A stretch of 42,241 bases of DNA from Candidatus Aenigmatarchaeota archaeon (GTDB lineage: Archaea; EX4484-52), in contig JAGLPV010000001.1 of the NCBI GenBank assembly GCA_023137195.1, positions 1 through 42,241 of the forward strand, written 5' to 3'. Shown here one piece after another: positions 1 to 7,504 of the stretch; within the stretch, counting starts at the first letter, position 1; every line of letters begins with the position of its first letter. The notes beneath the pieces are model-generated. The model ran no database searches, was not told the origin of the DNA, and saw nothing but the letters and a program-made list of their open reading frames with translations. Made by a program: the position numbers and the translations under genes.

Positions 1-437
1 TCACTAATTGCCTTTGTCTGTGATGCGGCATTTTCCCCCAGTTTACTCAATCCAGTCTGTAGCGTGTCAAAAACACCGTCAAATAATTTTTTGTGTGCAG
101 GGCTAATCAAACGATTAAAAGCAGACAATGCATCTCTGACATTAGACACATCAAAATCTTTACCCATTTTAATCCAAGTGGAAAATAAATCTTTATAAGC
201 TATAAAATAGCCAACATTACTTTTGATATGTTCCATCGTTTCAGTATCTTCTTCCGAAAGTGCTTTTATATCTTCATCAGAAAAATCTTCTTTTTTTGCA
301 AACTGTAATTCTTTATCAGATAGGTATTTATAAAAAATAAAGCCCAGAATATAATCCTTGTATTCATTCGCTTCAATTTTTGAACGCATTTGGTTAGCAG
401 ATTCCCATATTTTAGCTGCTAATTGTTGTTTATTCAT
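1..437 (-). CDS. hsdM: Type I restriction-modification methyltransferase subunit HsdM, N-terminal part (cut by window edge)
   Basis: The visible protein begins MNKQQLAAKIWESANQMR and continues through a helical region with YKDYILGFIFYKYLSDKE and, further on, NRLISPAHKKLFDGVFDTL. This is the HsdM N-terminal helical domain that precedes the SAM-dependent N6-adenine methyltransferase domain. HsdM methylates adenine in the recognition site and forms the modification core with HsdS; the catalytic NPPF-type motif lies beyond the left edge. Two in-frame ATGs exist at 446 and 437. An AAAGGA element sits nine bases before the ATG at 437, so I prefer 437. A TATA-like element lies upstream on the same strand. 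The hsdS and hsdR genes would be expected to the left. The family call is fairly safe; intactness cannot be judged. Confidence 0.85.
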   Translation of the reverse strand, partial: MNKQQLAAKIWESANQMRSKIEANEYKDYILGFIFYKYLSDKELQFAKKEDFSDEDIKALSEEDTETMEHIKSNVGYFIAYKDLFSTWIKMGKDFDVSNVRDALSAFNRLISPAHKKLFDGVFDTLQTGLSKLGENAASQTKAIS

Positions 438-494
438 ATTATTCATTCCTTTATCTGCTTTTCATTTTGTTCATAAAATAGATAAGAATTACGT

Positions 495-507
495 CTTTAT
501 ATATTTT
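495..507 (-). promoter_or_regulatory. TATA box of hsdM
   Basis: Read on the minus strand this is AAAATATATAAAG. It lies about 60 bases upstream of the chosen hsdM ATG, which fits an archaeal promoter giving a short leader that contains the AAAGGA ribosome-binding site. Inferred from sequence only. Confidence 0.45.
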
Positions 508-667
508 CCCCAATAGCTATAGTTATATGTTACTTAACTTTGGCGTTAAGATAAGTTTTGTGAGAGTTAGGGTGAAGCAAACTGTAAGTTTACGTAACCG
601 TTAAATTTTTTGTTATATTCCTCAGAGGGTTGATTTTTAGTGTAATGATGTTTGTCCTCTATCGTTT

Positions 668-830
668 TTTAGGAACTCCCTCTATAAATTAGAAAAATTT
701 GGGAGAGCGAAGCGAACCTCTTAACCTTTGTTAGACGAAATTTTAATTTCGTTGTGGTTTCCGTTGGTCGGTTAAGAGAAGTTTTTCTTTCGAGCGTAGC
801 GAGACTTTATGTCCGTAGGACGGGGGGCTT
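668..830. repeat. Hairpin-module repeat, left copy
   Basis: The first 59 bases (668-726) match 6321-6379 at 56 of 59 positions, and 761-788 matches 6416-6443 at 28 of 28. Between and after these blocks the sequences differ but keep a hairpin in each slot. Elements seen: CTCCC (676-680) with GGGAG (701-705); GCGAAGC (707-713); CTCTTAACC (718-726) with GGTTAAGAG (770-778); ACGAAATT (735-742) with AATTTCGT (745-752); GCGTAGC (794-800); GTCC-GTA-GGAC (811-821). The three-base GNA loops closed by C-G pairs are of the kind known to form exceptionally stable DNA mini-hairpins. Confidence 0.85.
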
Positions 831-864
831 CCGTTTTTTATAAATTAGCGAGGGACAAATTGAA

Positions 865-957
865 TATAACATCAGGGATAAGAGAAGTTTTTGGCGTAGC
901 CAAAAATTTGGATGGAGAAACCTGCAAGGTTTCGGAATCTCTTATCCTCTTGTTATA
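865..957. repeat. Composite palindrome with two GNA-loop hairpins inside
   Basis: Nested arms: TATAACA (865-871) with TGTTATA (951-957), then GGATAAGAG (876-884) with CTCTTATCC (939-947). Inside are two perfect hairpins: TTTTTGGC-GTA-GCCAAAAA (888-906) and GAAACCT-GCA-AGGTTTC (917-933). The same outer arms recur at 6523-6582 upstream of xerA around a different interior. Confidence 0.85.
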
Positions 958-993
958 CGATTTTTCATAGAAAAACGAGCCAAAGTGCAACGG

Positions 994-1076
994 TTTTTGC
1001 GTAGCAAAAATTGGCGAAGAGTAAAATTTCCATTTCCTGATATATTCTGCGAAGCAGACAATATGTCCGTAGGACA
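994..1076. repeat. Cluster of three GNA-loop mini-hairpins
   Basis: Perfect hairpins are TTTTTGC-GTA-GCAAAAA (994-1010), TCTGC-GAA-GCAGA (1046-1058) and TGTCC-GTA-GGACA (1064-1076). The last is followed by a G-run and TTCCGT, as is the GTCC-GTA-GGAC hairpin at 811-821, so that submodule is itself repeated. The 16 bases at 1022-1037 recur inverted at 6503-6518. Confidence 0.8.
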
Positions 1077-1228
1077 GGGGGGAGTTCCGTTTGTTTTTGT
1101 TTCTGAAAAAGAAGATGGAGGGGGCTTTTATTTTGGTTCTTTTTCTAAAAGAACATTTATGATTGAGAAAATAAGTTATAGATACATTTATAAATATTTG
1201 AGTATATTTGTGGTTATGAGGGGTTAAT

Positions 1229-1375
1229 ATGGAATCAAAAAACATCACATTAAGAGTAAATTCTGAATTATATAATAAATATAGACAATTATGCAAGAAG
1301 AAGGGTTTATTAGTTTCACGACAAGTAGAGATAATGATGGAAGAACAATTAAAGAAAGAGGAAGATCAGGTTTAG
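1229..1375 (+). CDS. Small ribbon-helix-helix (CopG/Arc-like) DNA-binding protein
   Basis: A 48-residue protein beginning MESKNITLRVNSELYNKYRQ. The short N-terminal strand with alternating residues (NITLRV) followed by two helices, the second around residues 27-42, is the pattern of a ribbon-helix-helix repressor. Such proteins dimerise and place the N-terminal beta ribbon in the DNA major groove. A GAGGGG ribosome-binding site (1218-1223) lies five bases before the ATG. The stop codon is three bases upstream of the start of the large helicase gene, so the two are almost certainly cotranscribed. By analogy with other small regulators heading defence operons it probably autoregulates the pair, and the palindromes just upstream are possible operators; that is inference. 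The fold call rests on a short sequence. Confidence 0.7.
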   Translation: MESKNITLRVNSELYNKYRQLCKKKGLLVSRQVEIMMEEQLKKEEDQV

Positions 1376-1378
1376 AAT

Positions 1379-4300
1379 ATGGATACTAAACAGACATTGA
1401 ATAAAAAAATAGAATATTGGAAGAAGAAATTAATAGATTTATCCAAAAGAAATAATCTTGTAAATTATCGTTTTACAAAGTCTAAATCCTTAAAAATTAT
1501 TTATCCTAATTTTAAGCAAATCATAGAAGATTTGAATAATGAAAACTCTATACTTTTTTTAAAAAATGAAAGCAAAGAAGCAAAAGAAAGATTATGGTTG
1601 TCTTCTGAAAAAGATTCTGAAGAGAAGAAGAAAGAAGTAGAAGAGGACAGGAAACTAACGACTCTTTATCGTAAAACAAATGAAAATTTTAAAGAATTAG
1701 GAATAAGTACTTGTTTTGTAAGTTTGGGAATCTTGAAATATAAGGAATCTCCCATTTCAGAAATTTATTCGCAAGCTCCTATCTTTCTCTATCCTGTAAC
1801 CTTGAACAGACTTTCCTCTACATCTAAAGATAAACATCGTTTTGAAATTGTTTCAGGTTCAGAAGATATTCAAGTTAATCCTGCATTGGTAGAAAAATTA
1901 TCTCATGATTTTGATATTCATTTACCCGACTTTGAAGAGCAACCGATTGAAGAATATTTAGATTCGATAAAAAAAATAATATCGGGAATGAAAGATTGGA
2001 AAGTTACAGAAGATATTTATATAGATATATTCTCATATCAAAAATATATTATGTTTAAGGATTTAAGTGAACATGATAAACTCTTACATGAAAGTGATTT
2101 AGTCAAAGCATTTATTGGTGATAAAAATGCACTACAAGATGAAATCTCTGAATCTCAAAGAGATGAGTTTGAAGAAGATGCTAATGATGTAGATGTTTTA
2201 CCTGCTGATTCAACTCAAAAAAAGGCGATAGAATTAGCAAAAGCAGGAGTTACCTTTGTTTTACAAGGTCCCCCTGGAACTGGGAAGAGCCAAACAATCT
2301 CAAATATAATTGCTACACTTTTGGAAAAGAAAAAGAAAGTTCTTTTCGTGAGTCAAAAGATGGCTGCTCTTAATGTTGTTCATAAAAGATTAGAAGAGGT
2401 TGGTTTGGGAAGATATTGTTTAAATTTACATAATTACAGAGGAAATAAAAAAGAAATTATTAGACAATTAAATACTGAATTAGAAACTTCTCCAAGAATA
2501 AAAGAAAGTGTTAAAAGATATTCTTTTGCTGACTATATTAATACTCAAAAAGACTTAAATCATTTTTATGACTTTCTATGTAAAAAACATAAGCCTAGAA
2601 CATTATCTATTTATGATATTAGGGGAGAATTAGCAAAACTTCATTCTATCGAAATTCTTGACAAAAATCTTAATGATTTAATTTCTTCTAATGAAGAAAA
2701 GTTTACAATATTATTATCAAAAATTCAAGATTTAGACTTCGTTATTGAAAAAATACCTAGACCAATGGAGAGTATTTATTTTAATTTTAAAACTTCAAAG
2801 AATACAATATTATCAAGAAATAAATTTAAGACATTGGTAGATAGTGCACATCAAATATCAAAAGAGATTTTGGAATTTATCAAAGAAATTAAAAATGAAG
2901 CAAATCTAAACATTCAAACATTAAAACAATTAGAACTATTTTGTGAATTTCATAAAACAGCCAATAAATTAAAAGAGATACCGGAATTTTTTATTTCTGA
3001 AAACTTTGAAGATTATAAAAAGATAATTTCAGATTTAAGTAAAAATATCTTAAAAATTAACGAACTTAAAGAATCTATTGAAGAAATTAAAAAAGGATTC
3101 CCTGAATTTTTCATGTCTGATGATTTCAATGATTATAAAAAAATAATTATCGATTTGAATAAAAATTTAGTGGAGATTAACAACGCTAAACTTAATCTTA
3201 CTCAAAAAGTAATAGAAATGTTTATTGATGAAAATACTGATAATTACGAAAAAACCTTTAAGGAAACTTCATTTTTATCGCGAGTTTTTAATAAAGAATA
3301 CAAAACCGCTAAAAAAGAATTAGAAAGGTTTTCTAAAGAAAAAATAAATCATAATGGTTGGATAAAATTATTTGAGTTAAAGAAGGATTATAAAAAATAC
3401 TTAGATAAGCATTTAAATATAGAAACTCAAAATAAAAACTGTATTAAAAATTTGGGAGATATTTATTCTGAGAATAATTTAAACAATCTCAATAAAAATG
3501 CAGAAGAATTTCAATTTGAAAAATGGTCTGAATTTAAAAAAGAGTTAGCTGAAAAATTAAAAATACACTCCGAGATAGAAACTCAAAATAAAAACGATAT
3601 TAAAAATTTGGGAGATATTTATTCTGAGAATAATTTAAACAATCTCAATAAAAAAGCAGAAGAATTTTCAGAGACATTTAAGAATTCTAAAAATTTATCT
3701 GAGAAATCAGTTAAACTAATTAATTTTTGGTTATCAGAAAAAGAGCGAGAAAATTCATTAAATGAATTAAAAGACAAGATTAAAAATATTGATGATTATT
3801 TATTTAAATCAATATTAAGTGATACTGAAAATCTAGCAGAGATAGAAGACAAAATCCATGAATTTATTGAAAATATAAAATGTTTGGATGATGTTTTAAT
3901 ATTCAAAGAACAATATTCTTCTCTAAACGAAGAGATAAAAGAATTTGTGAAAGAATATTTTAAGGAAAATATAATATCCAAATTAAGTTCTGTATTTTTA
4001 AAAGCATATTATTTGCAATTACTTGAAGAAATTTTAAAACAAAATAACCTGCCCTCCCCCAAAAATAAGGTGGAAATGTTTAGAGAAAAAGATTTTGAAG
4101 TTAGAGATATTAAACGATATAAAATTATGGATTCTATTGAACAAGGTCAGCCCTCTGTAAATTATCATAGTTATGGTGTGAATGATGTTTCTATTTTAAA
4201 AAGAGAAAATGAAAAGAAAAGAAGATTAAAACCAATAAGAGATTTACTTGAAGAGATTCCAGATTTAATATTTTCTTTAAAACCTTGTTTCATGATGAGT

Positions 4301-6187
4301 CCTCTTTCAGTTAGTCAATATATAAATCCCAATAAGATAAAGTTTGATGTAGTTATCTTTGATGAAGCATCACAAATTATGCCCGAAGATGCTGTTTCTT
4401 GTTTGATGAGGTCAAAACAAGCTATTGTTGTGGGAGATACACAACAATTACCACCAACTAACTTTTTTATGAGCCGTCAGGATGATGAAATTGTTGAAGA
4501 AGAAATTGAAGATTTAGAGAGTTTTCTAAGTGAATGTAGTACTAAATTTAGAAGTAAACCTCTTCTTTGGCATTATCGAAGCAAAAATGAACATTTAATT
4601 GCATTTTCAAATAGATTTTTTTATGAACATAGATTGATAACATTTCCTAATGCAAAAATAAAAGATGATTCCGGATTGGACTTTGTTCATGTGAAAACAG
4701 GAGTATATGACCGGGGTAAATCTAGGAAGAATAGAGTTGAAGCAAGAGAAACAGTAAAGAAATACAAAGAATTAAGGGAAAAATTCCCTAAAAAATCAAT
4801 AGGAATTATTGCATTTAGTATCGCACAAGAAAATGCAATTAGAGAAGAATTTAGAGTTGTAGGAATAAATATAGAAGAATCGTTAGATTCTTATCATGAA
4901 GCTTTATTTGTTAAAAATCTTGAAACCGTTCAGGGTGATGAGAGAGATATAATTTTAATAAGTATTGGTTATGGTAAAGATTCTTTTGGAAAATTAAGTT
5001 ATCATTTTGGACCTCTCAATAGAGAAGGGGGTTATAAGAGATTAAATGTTGCTATAACTAGATCAAGATTTAAAACAGTAGTAATATCTTCTATTTCTCC
5101 AGAAGAGTTAGATGAGGATAAAATAAATGTTGATGGAGTTCGTTATTTGAAATATTATCTTGATTATGCAAAAAACAAAGATTTTAATAAATTTTTACAG
5201 ACAACAGAAGGATTAGACTTTGATTCAAGTTTTGAAGAATCTGTTTATGAAGTATTAACAAATGAAGGATTTTCTGTTAGCACCCAAGTTGGCTGTTCGG
5301 GTTATAGAGTAGATTTAGCAATAAAACATCCTAAAAAACCAGGAGTCTATATCTTAGGGATTGAATGTGATGGGGCACAATATCACTCTTCAAGATTTGC
5401 AAGAGATAGAGATAAAATCAGGCAAGGAATTTTAGAAAGTCTTGGTTGGAATATTCATAGAATTTGGTCTGATGATTGGTTGAATAACCGAGAATATGAA
5501 ATAAAAAAGATAAAAGAAAAAGTTGATGCTTTATTAAGGTCAAAGAAAGAAAATTCACAAGATGAATTAAAATTTGAAAAAGTTGAGGATGTAGAAGATT
5601 TTAAAGAAGTTTCTTTAAAGGATAAATATGGTCAATATGAACTTGCTGAATTGCCAAAGTCCGGAACAAAAATAGAATTTGATGGTTATGGTGATATGGT
5701 TTGGGGTGGCAGCAAAGCAAAAGAATTAATGCTGTCTGTTCTGGAAATTGAATCGCCTATTGAAAAAGAATTATTGTATAAAAGAGTTCTTAGTTCATTT
5801 GGAATAAATAAACTCGGTGCGAGGCTAAGGAGAAATTTTGATGATTTGATTAATCAAATGAAAAGAGAATATCCTAATATTTATGTTTCAGGAGAAACGG
5901 TTTCTATAGACCAAATTGAAGGAATTTGTTCTATAAGAATTTCAAAAGAATTTCAAAGACCATTTATTTTAATTCCTAAAGAAGAAATTGGTGGAGCTAT
6001 TGCCGATATTTTAAAAAATACTTTTGGAGCAACAAAAGAAACATTAGTTGCAGATATTGCAAAAGGTATTTTCCATAACAATAGAACTGGTGGGAAAATT
6101 AAAGCGAAGATTGAAGAAGCAATAAAATATTTAGAAAAAGAAAAAATTGTCGATGTTAATGGTGGGAAAATATTTTTGATGAAATAG
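1379..6187 (+). CDS. Hhe-type antiviral protein: DUF4011, SF1 helicase, Vsr/MTES_1575-like nuclease, DUF3320
   Basis: A 1602-residue multidomain protein. The N-terminus has WKKKLIDLSKRNNLVNYR, the DUF4011 signature. A split superfamily 1 helicase follows: Walker A GPPGTGKS near residue 297, Walker B FDEAS near 995, VVGDTQQLPPT near 1018 and a late motif LNVAITRSR near 1225. Between the helicase halves lies a long coiled coil (about 430-920) that contains a recent internal duplication. Residues about 1285-1370 form a restriction-endonuclease-like fold with YRVDLAI, then GIECDG and DRDKIRQGILESLGW, resembling Vsr/MTES_1575 nucleases. The C-terminal 160 residues match DUF3320. This order is what I recall for the single-gene Hhe phage-defence system, so a DNA-translocating nuclease against invading DNA is likely. 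All helicase and nuclease motifs look intact. Confidence 0.85.
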   Translation: MDTKQTLNKKIEYWKKKLIDLSKRNNLVNYRFTKSKSLKIIYPNFKQIIEDLNNENSILFLKNESKEAKERLWLSSEKDSEEKKKEVEEDRKLTTLYRKTNENFKELGISTCFVSLGILKYKESPISEIYSQAPIFLYPVTLNRLSSTSKDKHRFEIVSGSEDIQVNPALVEKLSHDFDIHLPDFEEQPIEEYLDSIKKIISGMKDWKVTEDIYIDIFSYQKYIMFKDLSEHDKLLHESDLVKAFIGDKNALQDEISESQRDEFEEDANDVDVLPADSTQKKAIELAKAGVTFVLQGPPGTGKSQTISNIIATLLEKKKKVLFVSQKMAALNVVHKRLEEVGLGRYCLNLHNYRGNKKEIIRQLNTELETSPRIKESVKRYSFADYINTQKDLNHFYDFLCKKHKPRTLSIYDIRGELAKLHSIEILDKNLNDLISSNEEKFTILLSKIQDLDFVIEKIPRPMESIYFNFKTSKNTILSRNKFKTLVDSAHQISKEILEFIKEIKNEANLNIQTLKQLELFCEFHKTANKLKEIPEFFISENFEDYKKIISDLSKNILKINELKESIEEIKKGFPEFFMSDDFNDYKKIIIDLNKNLVEINNAKLNLTQKVIEMFIDENTDNYEKTFKETSFLSRVFNKEYKTAKKELERFSKEKINHNGWIKLFELKKDYKKYLDKHLNIETQNKNCIKNLGDIYSENNLNNLNKNAEEFQFEKWSEFKKELAEKLKIHSEIETQNKNDIKNLGDIYSENNLNNLNKKAEEFSETFKNSKNLSEKSVKLINFWLSEKERENSLNELKDKIKNIDDYLFKSILSDTENLAEIEDKIHEFIENIKCLDDVLIFKEQYSSLNEEIKEFVKEYFKENIISKLSSVFLKAYYLQLLEEILKQNNLPSPKNKVEMFREKDFEVRDIKRYKIMDSIEQGQPSVNYHSYGVNDVSILKRENEKKRRLKPIRDLLEEIPDLIFSLKPCFMMSPLSVSQYINPNKIKFDVVIFDEASQIMPEDAVSCLMRSKQAIVVGDTQQLPPTNFFMSRQDDEIVEEEIEDLESFLSECSTKFRSKPLLWHYRSKNEHLIAFSNRFFYEHRLITFPNAKIKDDSGLDFVHVKTGVYDRGKSRKNRVEARETVKKYKELREKFPKKSIGIIAFSIAQENAIREEFRVVGINIEESLDSYHEALFVKNLETVQGDERDIILISIGYGKDSFGKLSYHFGPLNREGGYKRLNVAITRSRFKTVVISSISPEELDEDKINVDGVRYLKYYLDYAKNKDFNKFLQTTEGLDFDSSFEESVYEVLTNEGFSVSTQVGCSGYRVDLAIKHPKKPGVYILGIECDGAQYHSSRFARDRDKIRQGILESLGWNIHRIWSDDWLNNREYEIKKIKEKVDALLRSKKENSQDELKFEKVEDVEDFKEVSLKDKYGQYELAELPKSGTKIEFDGYGDMVWGGSKAKELMLSVLEIESPIEKELLYKRVLSSFGINKLGARLRRNFDDLINQMKREYPNIYVSGETVSIDQIEGICSIRISKEFQRPFILIPKEEIGGAIADILKNTFGATKETLVADIAKGIFHNNRTGGKIKAKIEEAIKYLEKEKIVDVNGGKIFLMK
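3419..3667 (+). repeat. In-frame 156-bp-period duplication inside the Hhe coiled coil
   Basis: Bases 3419-3511 and 3575-3667 agree at 90 of 93 positions, offset by 156 bases (52 codons). The encoded segment contains KNLGDIYSENNLNNLN in both copies. Such near-identity at DNA level marks a recent tandem duplication. An older, diverged protein repeat lies upstream: IPEFFISENFEDYKKII and FPEFFMSDDFNDYKKII. Confidence 0.9.
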
Positions 6188-6205
6188 AGACGCTTCAAAT
6201 AAATT

Positions 6206-6302
6206 TCTTTTTCGCAGAAAAAGACTATCTGTCCGAAGGACTAAAAGCCCCCTCTTAATAAATTTCGAGCAACGAAGTTGTGAGTCAATATGTGCGTGGC
6301 AC
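6206..6302. repeat. Cluster of four three-base-loop mini-hairpins after the Hhe gene
   Basis: Perfect hairpins are TCTTTTTC-GCA-GAAAAAGA (6206-6224), GTCC-GAA-GGAC (6231-6241), CAAC-GAA-GTTG (6270-6280) and GTGC-GTG-GCAC (6292-6302). Stem sequences differ completely; loop size stays three and three of four loops are GNA. Confidence 0.8.
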
Positions 6303-6320
6303 TGCATTATATTTTTTTCG

Positions 6321-6480
6321 TTTAGGAACTCCCCATATAAATTAGAAAAATTTGGGAGAGCGAAGCGAATCTCTTAACCATAGTTATAGAAAGTGCGAAG
6401 CATTTTCCTGTCGTCCCGTTGGTCGGTTAAGAGAAGTTTTTCTACGAGGCGAAGCCGAGACAATCTGTCCCGAAGGGACG
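6321..6480. repeat. Hairpin-module repeat, right copy
   Basis: The partner of 668-830 in the same orientation. Conserved frame: CTCCC (6329-6333) with GGGAG (6354-6358), GCGAAGC (6360-6366), CTCTTAACC (6371-6379) with GGTTAAGAG (6425-6433). Variable slots are filled by TGC-GAA-GCA (6394-6402), GGC-GAA-GCC (6448-6456) and GTCCC-GAA-GGGAC (6467-6479). Stems changed on both arms relative to the left copy while pairing was kept. Confidence 0.85.
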
Positions 6481-6522
6481 AACTCCCCCCTTTTTTATTT
6501 AAGGAAATGGAAATTTTATTGC

Positions 6523-6582
6523 GTATAACAAGAGATTAAACGGAATAAATTACGTTTAATCTACCGATATAGGATGTTATAC
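6523..6582. repeat. Palindrome upstream of xerA
   Basis: Outer arms GTATAACA (6523-6530) and TGTTATAC (6575-6582) enclose a perfect 10-bp inverted repeat, AGATTAAACG (6533-6542) and CGTTTAATCT (6553-6562), with a 10-base spacer. The outer arms match those of the palindrome at 865-957. Closeness to a tyrosine recombinase gene makes a recombinase-binding or att/dif-like site possible, but this is unproven. Confidence 0.7.
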
Positions 6583-6586
6583 TTAC

Positions 6587-6600
6587 TTTTATATATTTAT
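6587..6600 (+). promoter_or_regulatory. TATA box of xerA
   Basis: TTTTATATATTTAT is centred about 23 bases upstream of the ATG at 6616, the spacing of a leaderless archaeal transcript. It supports 6616 over the in-frame ATG at 6574, which would lie upstream of this box and inside the palindrome. Confidence 0.6.
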
Positions 6601-6615
6601 TTGCAAATAAAAATA

Positions 6616-7434
6616 ATGGATTTGACTGAAAGTGAAATTTTTTTATTAAAATTAAGAAGAGAGATGGAAATAAGAAATTTTTCTTCAAAAACAGTCAAAA
6701 CATATCTTTATTTCGTGGAAAAGTTTCTCGAATATTTGGGGGATTCGGAACTTTGTGAAGAGACAGTTAAAAATTATATGCAAGAACAAATAATGAAAAA
6801 AGAGCCATCTACGGTTTCCTTAAATCTTAGTGCTATAAAATTCTTTTTTAATAAAGTGTTGTATAAAAATATAGACGTTCCTAATCCAAGGAAAAATAAG
6901 AAAATTCCTGAAGTTTTGACTGTTGGGGAAGTCGGAAGATTGATAGGCGCTATAGATAACATCAAGCACAGGTTGATGATAAAAATGCTTTATGGCTGTG
7001 GGTTAAGAGTGAGCGAACTTGTAAATCTGAAAAAATCGGATTTGAATTTTGAGGAAAATCTTATTCATATACGGCTTGCAAAAGGGAGAAAGGACAGGTT
7101 TGTCAAGATTCCTGAGTCCGTCAAAGAACAACTGGAAAGCTATTGTAAACTTGAGGAAAAGGACACATTATTTTTATCGCAAAGAGGAGGGAAATTATCA
7201 ACCGCAACAATACAAAAAATAATCAAAAATTTTTCAAAAAAGGCAGGAATAAAAAAGAATATTTCTCCTCACACATTAAGGCACAGCTTTGCTACACATC
7301 TGCTTGAAGCAGGAATAGATTTGAAGATTATACAAAAATTGCTTGGTCATTCAGACATCAAGACTACGCAGATATATCTGCATGTTTCCAATCAATTGAT
7401 AAGGAATGTGAAAAGTCCGCTTGATTATTTGTAA
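6616..7434 (+). CDS. xerA: Tyrosine recombinase XerA
   Basis: A 272-residue integrase of normal archaeal Xer length. It has an N-terminal SAM-like core-binding domain (residues about 5-85) and a catalytic domain with all expected residues: R131 in CGLRVSEL, K156 in LAKGRKDR, H219 and R222 in SPHTLRHSFATHLL, H245 in LLGHSDIKT and nucleophile Y254 in TTQIYLHVS. In archaea the single Xer protein resolves chromosome dimers at a dif site. The C-terminal tail ending in SPLDYL suits the chromosomal Xer group rather than a phage integrase. A TATA box fits leaderless expression from 6616. The palindrome upstream and the hairpin repeats flanking the neighbouring defence genes raise the question of a recombination role in the island. 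The gene stands alone, ahead of the hydrogenase genes. Confidence 0.85.
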   Translation: MDLTESEIFLLKLRREMEIRNFSSKTVKTYLYFVEKFLEYLGDSELCEETVKNYMQEQIMKKEPSTVSLNLSAIKFFFNKVLYKNIDVPNPRKNKKIPEVLTVGEVGRLIGAIDNIKHRLMIKMLYGCGLRVSELVNLKKSDLNFEENLIHIRLAKGRKDRFVKIPESVKEQLESYCKLEEKDTLFLSQRGGKLSTATIQKIIKNFSKKAGIKKNISPHTLRHSFATHLLEAGIDLKIIQKLLGHSDIKTTQIYLHVSNQLIRNVKSPLDYL

Positions 7435-7474
7435 ACAATGTGCAGATAGTATAGAAAACTATTTTAAGATAAAC

Positions 7475-7486
7475 ATATATTATATC
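7475..7486 (+). promoter_or_regulatory. TATA box of the hydrogenase operon
   Basis: ATATATTATATC is centred 25 bases upstream of the ATG at 7505, consistent with a leaderless transcript covering both hydrogenase genes. Confidence 0.5.
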
Positions 7487-7504
7487 TAATATATAAAAAA
7501 GAAA

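Larger units (their letters stand above)
438..1228. other. Long intergenic region filled with hairpin modules
   Basis: No convincing gene is present. Open frames on both strands here have compositions dictated by the palindromes. After an unremarkable stretch with the hsdM promoter (438-667), it consists almost entirely of inverted repeats: a 160-bp repeat that recurs on the far side of the Hhe gene, a 93-bp composite palindrome, and isolated mini-hairpins. A TATA-like TTTATAAATATT at 1189-1200 probably serves the small gene that follows. Confidence 0.7.
6188..6615. other. Intergenic region of hairpin modules between Hhe and xerA
   Basis: No gene is seen. The region holds a run of mini-hairpins, the right copy of the 160-bp hairpin repeat, a palindrome and the xerA promoter. 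The first hairpin begins 18 bases after the Hhe stop codon and is followed by further structure, so it could also act in 3' end formation. Confidence 0.65.

Noticed and set aside
985-1227. Plus-strand open frame of 80 codons before the RHH gene
   Set aside because: It runs through the mini-hairpins, so its sequence is dictated by palindromes, and it has no ribosome-binding site or family likeness.
838-1296. Minus-strand open frame of 152 codons
   Set aside because: It overlaps the hairpin region and the RHH gene on the opposite strand; composition (many Phe, Ser, Asn) is that of AT-rich noise.
6574-6615. Upstream extension of XerA
   Set aside because: The extra 14 residues (hydrophobic, Tyr/Leu-rich) overlap the palindrome and the TATA box, and normal XerA length is reached from 6616.
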